Assembly: GCA_964020155.1 (NCBI GenBank)
Contig: OZ026550.1
Coordinates: 3,078,852-3,142,851, forward strand
Reading direction: 5' to 3'
DNA from: Chondrilla cf. caribensis
Lineage: Eukaryota > Porifera > Demospongiae > Chondrillida > Chondrillidae
Length of the DNA stretch: 64,000 nucleotides
Of this stretch, positions 1 to 9,679 are shown piece after piece. The notes under the pieces are model-generated. The model was not told where the DNA came from and did no database searches. It was given only the letters and a program-made list of their open reading frames with translations. Positions within the stretch are counted from its first letter, which is position 1. The number at the start of each line of letters is the position of its first letter. The position numbers and the translations under genes were made by a program.

Positions 1-571
1 ACATAGTGGTTCACTGAGCAATGGTCCCGGAACAACTACACAAGGAAGGTGTACATGTAGACCAGGTATTGGAGATGTTCAGATAACACAACTGACCACT
101 TACCACATACAGTGGGTCATTCACTGTTCCTCTGTCTCTTACAAACAGAACATAAAAGTAAACTACTGCTCACCTTATTCTCAGAGGAGGAGTGCATGTA
201 GTGTGGTTGGGAGACATGTACAGACCAAAATGAACATACGTATGTACACTGCATACAGACACAATACACATACTTGGACCCATGTGTATGTACATACGTA
301 TATACAGATATTACATAGATATGCACACTATATATAGCTATTCACATTTCCTGTGTTTCCTTCCTAAAGGTGATATAAGTAATCCGGATTATAGCCGCTT
401 GGTGACCTTGTGGTAGCTACTTCATCAAATAACTGTCACATCTGGGGAACTCATGGATATGTAGGATATGTATCCCTGTCGGTCTCTGAGGTTGCCACCG
501 ATCAGGATACATGTACGTACATATGCACACGATTTCCATTACACACACATAATACGTACGTATATGTTGAT

Positions 572-652
572 GTGTACATTGATCCATATTGGCATGTGTA
601 CATACATAATATTATTATGTATGTACACATGCCAATATGGATCAATGTACAC
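572..652. repeat. Perfect 39-bp palindrome with 3-nt spacer
   Basis: Positions 572-610 are the exact reverse complement of 614-652, and the 3-nt spacer is att. The arms begin gtgtacattgatcc and end at an AT-rich centre. A perfect hairpin of this length implies recent origin or active maintenance. It lies downstream of the last exon of the minus-strand gene at 922-3937. Confidence 0.9.
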
Positions 653-921
653 TACTCAATGCCACATACTTAGCACACACAAATACGTACGTATCCAAAC
701 TACTATTGCACTCGTAATAATAAAATATACAAAGGTACATATCAAACATATTATTCCATATGGGTGGTCCAATTGCACATGTACGTAATTAGACCAAAAA
801 TTCCTGATCAGGCCTGAGACCATCAAATGCCCTGGTCTGGTGTAGCTGATCCTTAATCCATGAATTTCAATTTCGAGTTTGAATTTAAAAGGCAGTTTGT
901 GTCTGAGCTACACCATACAGA

Positions 922-1069
922 CTACAAACCCCCAATGTACGACTCATGCACACAGTACAGGATCACATACTCAGTGCTAATAGTGTTCAAGTCTATCACC
1001 TTCAAGCTACCCTGGCATTTCAGGCTACCCACATTACAACCCAGTCTTCTATTTCATTATACAAAACAA

Positions 1070-1137
<68 letters not shown>

Positions 1138-3937
1138 CTGACCAGTGTTTATTTGCTGTACCAACTTCCCTGTTCTCATGTCTACTGCTCAAGTTATGGC
1201 CCACACCAGTAGCAATGAGGTCAATGTCCTTCAGACAACTGACAAGAATTTTCTGTGAGAGAACAAACAAAATAATAAGTATATTTATCACAAATCAAAT
1301 TACAATCTGTACTTTTTAGGAGAGATGCTCCCTGGACCCCGCGTCAATACAGCCCTTTAATGTAACATAAGGAAATCAAGCAGGCACATTGCATGCACAA
1401 AAGGGGTGTACAGATTCACTAAGACCACACAGAATACTGCTTCCTGATATCTCCACAGTTCATCAAAATATTATATTACAAGCAATCCATGCAGTTATCG
1501 AATACAACGTACAAAATGTACACGTGCATATGTACAGTTGTGTAGCATGTACTGTAAAGTATTCTGCAATGATTTGTATGTACAAGGACTTGTACAATGA
1601 TTACACCGTGGTTCATTCTGCAAATTTACAAACACCAAGATGTAAAATAACAAAAGTAATGTACAGCAGAATCTTTGAATTGACAGAATTGATATCATGA
1701 TAATTCAGTACATACATATATAGTAGCTTGTTAATCTACATAAGATGTTTCAAGAGATTACAATATCAATATAAGCCTCTTTGTTCTTCAAGCAAATTAA
1801 AGGGAGTGGCAAATCGCTATGGGATGGAGCCTTACAGGTACTGAAACAGAACTGCAACGGGGTTCAAATTGCTGAGTGAGGCCAAATTACTTAAATATAA
1901 CCGTTGCAGCATAGATACTCTCTGTGGAATTACGTACGTCTGCCTACCTGGACACAAGACTGAAAGGAGGAGTACTACAAATGGAAAATTTCCCTGAAAA
2001 TGGTGTAGTATGTATGTGTGTAGTATATAATGTGACATGCTCGTCACAAATATTGGCAAAGGAAAGAATGTGTGCAAAAAGAGATATTACAAAAATCTGG
2101 CAGTTATGATCAAGCACCCTAAATCCAGGAAGTCATAATGTCTCCACATTGACGAACATGTTCACAATATATGTACGTATGTGTACGTATATTAACGTAC
2201 AGAACAAATGGTACATTGTACACATGGTTACATACGTAGGATCTCCTAAAAAGGAAACAAACTGGAATACGTATATACGTACGTACACCAACAAGAAATA
2301 GGTTAAGACAATCAAAAAGCACCCATATGCTGAAGAAAATCAGAATCTTGAAGTAGCAGATGGGATGGGATGGCATCCCTTGATGATAAGCCAGTACGTG
2401 TATACACCTGAATTACCACTTTGCTGCAGTCTACGTATGAAATAATGAGCAGTGGCACACATCTGCCATCAACACAAACCCTGAGGGATTATACATTGTC
2501 AAATTATATCAAGATAAAACCAGGTACTGCTTCTATAGAATAATATTAATATTAGTAGTATTATTAATCTGTTCATTCATTCAACAAGTGGTATTGGAGA
2601 CAACTAAGAAACGAAATATGACAAATGACACTGAGGATTAGGAACATTACACTGTAATCTCTTTTGATGGGTTCAAGGTAAAGAAAATATTTATACAACT
2701 CCAATTCAGGTGAAAAACAATATACTGACATACGTACGTACATATGTAGGTACATACGTATGCATACAAAATTCATCACCGTATACGTACGTATGTTGTA
2801 ACCATTACAAATGGGATTCATTGGATTCACAAAACTGGGAAATGCAAATGTTGACATAAAAACAATGGCCACAATCACCACGGATAATCAACCTTCTGTT
2901 GCCACACATATTTCAACCTTCATAATATTATGTGGGGTTTGAAGAGTTTACAGTTTCCCACTATCCAACTCAAAGCATAACTGGTCATACACTTTACCTC
3001 ATCGTGTGGGTTGTCGTTAATGCCTTGGAAGGAAGTGATATGACGTAGTGCACTGAACAAAGAATATTAATATTTATGTTCAGGATGGACAATATTCATA
3101 TTTCATGTCTGATTTCCCTCAACTCATCAAGACAATTAGAAACTGTTGTTTGGGTTTATGGGTTATTGGACCACGTTATATGCAGGTATTATACTCACAA
3201 TATAGTATATGCATATATTGGACCTAAAGAATGGTGCAACATTCCAAAGCACACTACAAAAAAGGCAAGAACTATAGCGTTTGATTAATACATGCAAATC
3301 CCAAAATGTAACTGACAGTAATGGTATATAAGCAAGTAACATGCTAGTACTTGAACATGTGATATAAAAATAAATGCTGGAGGAACCTGTGGTTCCTTGG
3401 ATAAATCAATGGGGATTTGGATCAGGATTCATGGGAGAACAGGGAGGAGAGTCAATACATGTAGTCTTCAACACACTACACAGAACGTACAGCAACACAG
3501 CAAACCACACACAGAGATTAAAGTATATGATGAAAGAACACCACCTACAGGTATCCCCATACGTTGGCGAGCAAAGGCCATCCATAAGAAAAAGGTTGAA
3601 TTAACATACAGCAGTACCAGAGCGGGAAATTGATAGGATTGGAGACATAATAATTATTATCATAAATCTGCACCTTTACGTTTCTGTGCGTTGAGACCTC
3701 CCAAATAAGTAGAATAATTACACAAATGCTATACGCACGTGATGAACGATGCAAATAAGCCACCAAAAAGGGATAAAAGCGATGAACAGACACAGTAGTG
3801 GGCAGGTACAAGTGAAATATCAAGAATGCTATAATATATCTCAAAATTAGCCCAGGGACTCTTAGAAAATAGTACAGAGACAAACTATATACCAAAATAT
3901 AGCGAATAGCAAACATTTACCTTTCATTCATATCCAT
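922..3937 (-). CDS. Small multi-exon gene of unknown function (model incomplete)
   Basis: I do not recognise this protein. Exons were found by splice sites and frame continuity on the minus strand. The start exon is 3921-3937 (encodes MDMNE plus two bases, donor GTAAAT). Then come 2998-3052 (ALRHITSFQGINDNPHDE), 1836-1921 (RVSMLQRLYLSNLASLSNLN and onward), 1143-1252 (starting KILVSCLKDIDLIATG, acceptor after a strong polypyrimidine tract) and 922-1006 (ends ESYIGGL, stop at 922-924). The first three join in phase, as do the last two. The junction between 1836-1921 and 1143-1252 is out of phase, so at least one short exon between 1253 and 1835 is missing or a boundary is wrong. The product would be a mostly helical protein of about 100-130 residues with no signal peptide. 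The (AC)n tract at 1072-1135 lies in the last intron, and a repeat-derived fragment (3374-3604) lies in the first. Confidence 0.42.
1072..1135. repeat. (AC)n microsatellite
   Basis: About 32 uninterrupted AC units lie within the last intron of the small minus-strand gene. The His/Thr- and Cys/Val-rich open frames across it are artefacts of the repeat. Confidence 0.95.
3374..3604 (+). pseudogene. Fragment of a repetitive, transposon-associated protein
   Basis: The translated segment carries the blocks GEQGGESIH, a short FN..HRTYSN stretch and RLKYMMKEHHLQ, followed by a basic RPSIRKR end. From memory this pattern belongs to uncharacterised proteins that occur in many copies in cnidarian, mollusc and sponge genomes and appear to be mobile-element derived. 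Only about 77 residues are open, the first codons are not conserved-looking, and the piece lies inside an intron of the opposite-strand gene. I therefore read it as a relic rather than a gene. The family assignment is recollection, not a search result. Confidence 0.4.
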
Positions 3938-4276
3938 ATTCCTCCGAAACTGGCAAGGTCCGAGAATCGAGCGTTTTTTGAAAACTAAATATCCTGAGAA
4001 TTTCCACGAATCACGCGGGTTTGAGTGCCTGCAAGCACCTGATGATAGAGGACTGAGTATTTCATCAAATGGGCGATATAAAACATACAATTACGGCCCA
4101 GATAGCATTTAAAATACCATATCTCACTGCGCATGCGCAAAATTGAGTTATTCATTTATTCAAGCGGTGGGCGTAAAGCTGCTTGTCACGAGTGATTGTC
4201 TTCGAAGGGGTTGAAGAACTTAAATCCTTGTCTATTTCTACTTGGAACGAAGTACTCTTTCGACAAGCAATCCCCT

Positions 4277-4487
4277 CTACCTCTGAGCGAGTCTAATATT
4301 GAAATCGTATTTGGATCTGGTGGATGATTCCTTGAGAACTGCCATAGCCTGGGCAAACGTTTCTCGTTTCTGTGAGTGAAGTTTGTAATTCCACTCGGAT
4401 TGTATTTTGCCTGTTTGGTTGTCTTTCATTATCATTCTAGTAATTATTGCCTGTGGAGTACCCTTTCGGGGAAACCCTATAAGCACT
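4277..4487 (-). CDS. Possible terminal exon of an unidentified gene
   Basis: An open frame starts directly after a plausible 3' splice site (..CCTATTACAG) and runs to a stop at 4277. It gives about 69 residues beginning LIGFPRKGTPQAIITRMIM, with many charged residues (RSKYDFNIRLAQR at the end). Composition looks coding, but I find no convincing upstream exon in the next kilobases, which are filled with repeats, and I do not recognise the sequence. It may instead be a chance open frame. Confidence 0.25.
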
Positions 4488-4681
4488 GTAATAGGTTATC
4501 TAATGAGAATTAAATAGCTATTATCAGCCAACGTTTGTCAGGTATAAATTTTAGCGATTTCTACTTGTCTTTTGGTGCCAATGGTATTATATTTAGCGAC
4601 TTTAGAAGAACCTTTGTAGTGTTTTTCGTCTGAAATTTTAGCATTAACTATGACTACAAATATAGTGAAAGGCCTAGGGTT

Positions 4682-4956
4682 GGATCACCTAGGAAGAACG
4701 ATCATGGCCGTTTCCTCGAACAATGACGTCTACCCTACCCCTATACCCCTACCTCTACTACTGAAAACCTAACTCCACCCTACCTCTACTACTGAAAACC
4801 TAACTCTACCTTATCCCTACCTCTAAAACCTAACTCCACCCTACTCCTACCTCTAATCCGCACCCTAACCTACCCCTACCCCAACCTTCACCCTGATGTC
4901 GTCAAGAAGCTGTATAATAGCCGTAAAACGGTTGTGATTGCTCTTCGTAGGTGATC
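4682..4956. mobile_element. TIR element with telomere-like internal repeats, copy 1
   Basis: It begins ggatcacctaggaagaacg and ends with the imperfect inverted copy (..gctcttcgtaggtgatc), giving terminal inverted repeats of roughly 30 bp. The interior, about 4735-4890, is a degenerate array of ccctacctctactactgaaaacctaactc-like units resembling telomeric CCCTAA. A second copy in inverted orientation lies at 46323-46631. There is no coding capacity, so it is a MITE-like non-autonomous DNA element. Confidence 0.75.
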
Positions 4957-5200
4957 TGAAACAAGTACCATTTTGTAGCTCTTCTTCCTCTTAGTGCCAT
5001 CCATGAATTCGCTTGAAAAAAATATTTTGTAGCTTTGTAGTACGCACTTTTGTTAGTGTGCGAAATTGATCAATTACAGGGCTTATGATAACAACCAGAC
5101 ATCGGACATTTACCACTTGACCGGTCACATGTATTCTTAGGCGGACAAAATGTCCGGGGAAAAGAGAGCAACTGCTAATCAGGAAACTTGTCCACCTAAA

Positions 5201-5495
5201 CAAGTAATTAGAGTTCAAAAACTCGTGGGGCTGCTGCCCCCCACACTCGAATTACTTGGAGGTCTTTTGTAGGTTCAGAAGAACCTTCGCTGAAGTTATT
5301 ACGTTCAGCGGAACTTCAGCGCACAAATTCTAACCCAATTTCTAATTGTTGGCGTTCAAAATTGGCCATCTTTATTTCGCGCAGTATAAATTATAATATA
5401 AATTCATTGTTGAGGTTACGCGTAGGAACATGTATTATATATACAGTGTACATCTATCGGATGAGCGTTACATACCGGAAGTCGAAATGAAAACA
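5201..5495. mobile_element. Foldback interspersed repeat (AAGTAATT family), copy 1
   Basis: A short palindrome at 5201-5258 opens with caagtaattagagt and closes with actcgaattacttg around a GGGGCTGCTGCCCC core. The following sequence to about 5495 includes a segment (about 5398-5492, with ttacataccggaagtcgaaa) that recurs in reverse complement at about 22222-22325. The same palindrome recurs next to that second copy (22369-22423). This indicates an interspersed repeat of about 300 bp with the palindrome at one end. Related palindromes occur at 59250 and 59510-59585. Confidence 0.6.
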
Positions 5496-5577
5496 AAGTA
5501 TAAAAAATAATAGTTTCAGTGGAAACTGTTAAGAAATGGATCTGTGAAATGATTAAGCATTGAATACAACTATGTAG

Positions 5578-5823
5578 TTGAAGTACGTTCAGGTTAACCG
5601 TGATTCTGTGGAGAAATTGAAGTACTCCGTTTGCATCGAGTTCGTCGACAAGTCGCATGGAATGTGTAATTATAACGCTACTTTTATCGAAGGGTCGAAG
5701 AATCAGAGGGCCTCTAGTTTCAAAGAACACGCTGCTACTGAGATGCACAAGACAGCAATGCCCTTTAAGAGAAAGCAATCAAGCAACATTACTGAAGCTT
5801 CTCCCATTGCCAGAGCGTTGTAA
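5578..5823 (+). pseudogene. Zinc-finger fragment, TTF/hAT-transposon-related (ZNF862/C17orf113-like)
   Basis: The frame gives about 80 residues with C..F....GMCNYNATFIEGSKN then RASSFKEHAATEMH, the layout of the TTF-type zinc finger that precedes hAT-derived transposase domains. Only the finger is present. The first Cys pair is partly lost, nothing resembling the downstream RNase-H-like domain follows, and the frame ends after SPIARAL. It is a remnant of a mobile-element-derived gene, or less likely a single exon of one. The assignment rests on motif recollection. Confidence 0.45.
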
Positions 5824-6600
5824 ATATTAATACTTCAGAGATGACGATAAAGCGCAAGTTTGACATAGCTCATTTTGATGCTTTTTTGATATACAGATGT
5901 ATACAGTATGTGCATACCTGCATATTAATAATAATAATATAATAATACTAATAACAATTGTTCGTTTATTCTTCAAAATGTCCGTTGAAAATATTTAATG
6001 GCCTGACATATTGTCAGGCCATCTCATAATCGTATCATAAGCCCTGCAATTACCGAACAAGAGTTAAAAAAGGGTCAGAAGTTGTGAAATGCCTGGAAAG
6101 CGCCTTAAGTAATAGCTTTACATGTCTACTTTGAAATATTGAAGTTAAAGATAGATATATGTATTACCTTGAGGAAATCCGAACAAGTTATCCAACCCCC
6201 TGTGACAGATCTAATTTCCACTTATACTTTATACCACCAGGTATTTTTAAAATTTATATGGGCTAAATGGTGTAATTCACCCCATATAAATTTCTACTGA
6301 CAATATAAATTCGTAAGAAATTTGGTCCAATTCAGGAATTGATTGATTTTGAACACTAACAAAAATGCTTGCTACAAATCAACAAAATACTTCTTTCAAG
6401 CCAAATTCATGGACGGTGCTAAGAAGAAAAGAGCTACCAAGCGGTACTTGTTTCGAGTTCATAGCTCCAACATTCAGGAAAATACAAGTGTCGGGAAATT
6501 GATCAGTTACTCTATGGTGGCCGAGAGGTATACCAATGTCAATTTCGAACTCTGATCCCCAACATCCGAATTCCGAAGTAGAGTAATGTCGGTATTACGT
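5824..6600. other. No gene seen
   Basis: AT-rich sequence. An open frame at 6343-6555 (about 70 residues, MILNTNKNACYKSTKYFF..) has no recognisable domain, no clear splice context and low-complexity composition, so I do not call it. Confidence 0.5.
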
Positions 6601-7253
6601 AACATACGGTACTTTCAGTAAAAAACTGAACGTACTACGGGCGTACCCGTACCCGTTTTTTTAACCGTACGTAGTCGACACGTCCGTAACCCGTAAATGA
6701 GTGACCCGTACTTCTACTGCATTCTTCAGCAAGTGATAATTACTTTAGGCGCAGGCGACAATGATACGTCATAATTCTTGCGCAATGACGGTGTGATTTG
6801 ATTCCGCGAGACGAAGAAAAATGGCTTATTCGATCGATGTATACCAGCGGATTCGAGTGCTAATCTTTCAGAAACAGAGGATTAGCACGGAATATTCGAA
6901 ATTACATAGTTTTCTAACCTTTTAGACTTACAGCTGTTGCTCTCGGACACTTTTTTGCCAGGCGAAGGCTCATCTCTGCCTTTAACGAGTTCGAATCAAC
7001 CGAGCGGGATTCTGACGGGGACGATCTTTCCAACGGACGTTACTCTTCTCACGAAAGATGGTTTATGGATTTCTTGTACAGTTGAAAGGGCGCTTTAGGT
7101 CTGCATTCCTTTCGATTATCACTTTCTCCAGAAGTTTAACAACCCGTACGTATCCCGTAGGTATCAACACGTACGTAAACCGTACTTAACACGTCCGTTC
7201 ATCCGTAGGCAACCCGTAGTACGTTCAGTTTTTTACTGAAAGTACCGTATGTT
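6601..7253. mobile_element. TIR element rich in ACGGG/CCCGT subterminal repeats, copy A
   Basis: Positions 6601-6641 (aacatacggtactttcag.., through a run of A and gaacgtactacggg) are matched by their reverse complement at 7213-7253, giving TIRs of about 41 bp. Inside both TIRs are clusters of cccgtaccc, cgtacgta and acccgta motifs. The centre (about 6730-7110) is unrelated sequence without a convincing ORF. It shares its terminal motif and layout with the element at 8747-9312. The likely nature is a non-autonomous DNA transposon family with repetitive subterminal ends. Confidence 0.75.
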
Positions 7254-8746
7254 CTTGAGAAGTAGAACATTGCCTAGGTGCATGAATGTATCAACAATTG
7301 AGAGGTATACTGACGCAAAGACCCAACTGTGTGTGTCTCTGTGTAAGTGTGTGTCATGGCATGTATTGGTGTTTGTCGTTCATGCAAACTATTAGGATTC
7401 TCTTAAGCATCTCTAAATATCCAGTGGCACAGTTGTTCAATAGGATAGCAAGTGAAGGATAAAGTTTGTGCACATGGCATTATCCTTCTGATATAGTCAC
7501 TGTCAAGCATGTTGTATAGTGTTGGTGTCAGTAGCATAACAACTATGAATCATTATGAACCATGAATGTACAGTATATGTAGTGTGTTAGGCGATTCTTG
7601 GCTAGACTAGACTTGTGTAGCAACTGTGCTGGAAACAACCATTTGACTAACATCAGATAACACACATAATAGATGTTGGATACGAGATAACATCATTGGT
7701 ATGTATCAGATATACATATGGTATCTCAAATATGAACTACACAAACTGTCCATTTATATTATTACACATTAGTGAACACACATTTTTATAATATCATAGC
7801 TGTTATGCCACTGACACAAACACTATACAAAGTGCTTGACAATGAGAGGATACACCCAATGTTTCATTCCCTGCTTGCAAACTGATTGATCGACTGTGTC
7901 ACTGGATATTTAAAGATTTTACGTTTTTAAGGCCATGATTCAGTGCAAACGTAATGGAATTGAAAACAAAATGTACCATTAAATGAAGCTAGCAATAAAG
8001 TAATGAATGCTTTTAGACCACCATTAATGTCATTACAAAATGTAAAAATGTAAATTATCAATATGATTATATGATTATAATTAAATTACCCATTATAGTC
8101 ATGAAATAGCCAGACATGTTAGCCTTTGATCCTGTATTACAGTGTGTGATTCCATTCCAGTAATACTATTTTGACAAAACCTATGAATTAACCTATGTTT
8201 AACACATTTTAGGTTCACATGACCTAATCTTTTTTTTGAAAAAGGTAGTAGTAGGTAGGTTTAACCATCATTTGGAAATTGTCCCAAAAGGGAAGAAAAT
8301 TGAGAGTGTATGAAACGAAGGGGCAAGGTCCTATCTCTGTGTGCATTGGAATTTTCTATATTTTACACTCTCTGAGATTGCTTTTGGTACATTCTCATAT
8401 TAACTAGCTTCGTTCCCTGAGATTTGGCACAAATAGGTCATATTTGTTGTTTTGACCTGAGAACATAAAAAACAGCCGCAACTCCAGAACGTAGTTGAAT
8501 GAAGGGTATATAATATAACTTGTTGCAAGCTGTTTTCAGTCGTAAGCCCAATTTATTATTTGTGATTTTCATTAAAATTTTTATTTGGACTCCAAGGAAA
8601 GAAGCAAGTACCCCCTGCTGCCCCCCCCGAGTGTAGCCCTCATTGTATATTTCTAAGAGGGACAAGTATATCAGTGAAAAATCTGGTCGGAGCAAGTCAC
8701 AGGGACATGGAAGCTGAAATGTAAAATTGTCACCACAGCTGAAACA
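7254..8746. other. Long gene-free stretch
   Basis: AT-rich sequence with only short frames. A minus-strand frame at 8438-8695 shows no domain and coincides with a C-rich run (cccccccc near 8623-8631). I see no splice-bounded coding blocks and no RNA gene. Confidence 0.5.
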
Positions 8747-9312
8747 TACGGTACACGAAGTAAAAAAGTAAACGCACTACGGGCGTTCTACGTTTGTAAG
8801 TACGGATAACCTACGGATACTAGTACGCACGTAGTAAGGAAAACGTACGGGTCGTACTACGGGCGTAGTAAAGAACGGGCGTAGCATAGTACGTATCGTC
8901 GTACGTGTGGAATTCGACGCCGAAGAAGTGTTAAATGTTAGATCCTCAGTTTCGCCGATATAGCGTGACCTTCAATCGGAGTTACTGTCTTCAAAGCCTC
9001 CTCTCATTTTCCTGTGACAACGTAAACGTAACCATGAGTCTTCGCTTTGCTCGAAATCGTGGAAAAGCGTTCAAAAACACTCTAAACAAGGTCTACGAAG
9101 CCTACAGAGAATTCCTGGGAGTTAGCACTTAAGGCGTTAAACGATCTGCAAGGAATCTACCTACGAAACAGTACAGGCGTACTTACGTACGGGAGCAAGT
9201 ACGTACGGGAACAAATACGGGCGTTTTCTTCAATACGTACGGGTTACGTACGGATGCAAATACGGGCGTAGCTACGGCGTAGAACGTTTACTTTTTTACT
9301 TCGTGTACCGTA
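8747..9312. mobile_element. TIR element rich in ACGGG subterminal repeats, copy B
   Basis: Positions 8747-8774 (tacggtacacgaagtaaaaa..) are perfectly matched in reverse complement at 9285-9312. Between them are dense tacgggcgta, acgtacggg and gtacggat motifs on both sides of a central unique part. The ends share acatacggtac, then AGTAAAAAA, then AACG.ACTACGGGCGT with copy A, so the two are one family. A 65-residue frame (8935-9132) lies in the centre but has no recognisable domain. Confidence 0.75.
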
Positions 9313-9679
9313 ATCTCTGTGATCGCTTAATGAAAATGGCATTGCCAAATGAATTTCTCATTTTCATTAGTTGTAACTCACGAATATTTTACTGTAAAAT
9401 TAGTAGACAACATTTATGAGCAGTAACTAGTACTTTGATAAAATAACATCAGATAATCAATTGCATTTTTGAATTCATAAATTCCCACAATGTTTATAAT
9501 ACCATGACGTAGTGCATTTTTTCTACTTATGTCACATGTATTCAGCTCTAGATTTCAAGTTTAAAGCAATTTTTTTGTTCCTTGTCCTACATAGGTTAAC
9601 AGCTGAGACTGTATGTATATTCTCTTGCCTGGTTGAATATATACAACTTTCAAGTAAGTGTCCAAATCACCTACAGGGC

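Noticed and set aside
860..1291. His/Thr- and Cys/Val-rich ORFs on both strands
   Set aside because: They are translations of the (AC)n tract at 1072-1135. The same applies to the frames at 27251-27693, 33742-34164, 34336-34659 and 38579-39026.
8935..9132. 65-residue ORF inside TIR element B
   Set aside because: No recognisable domain and not shared with element A; too short to be a transposase.
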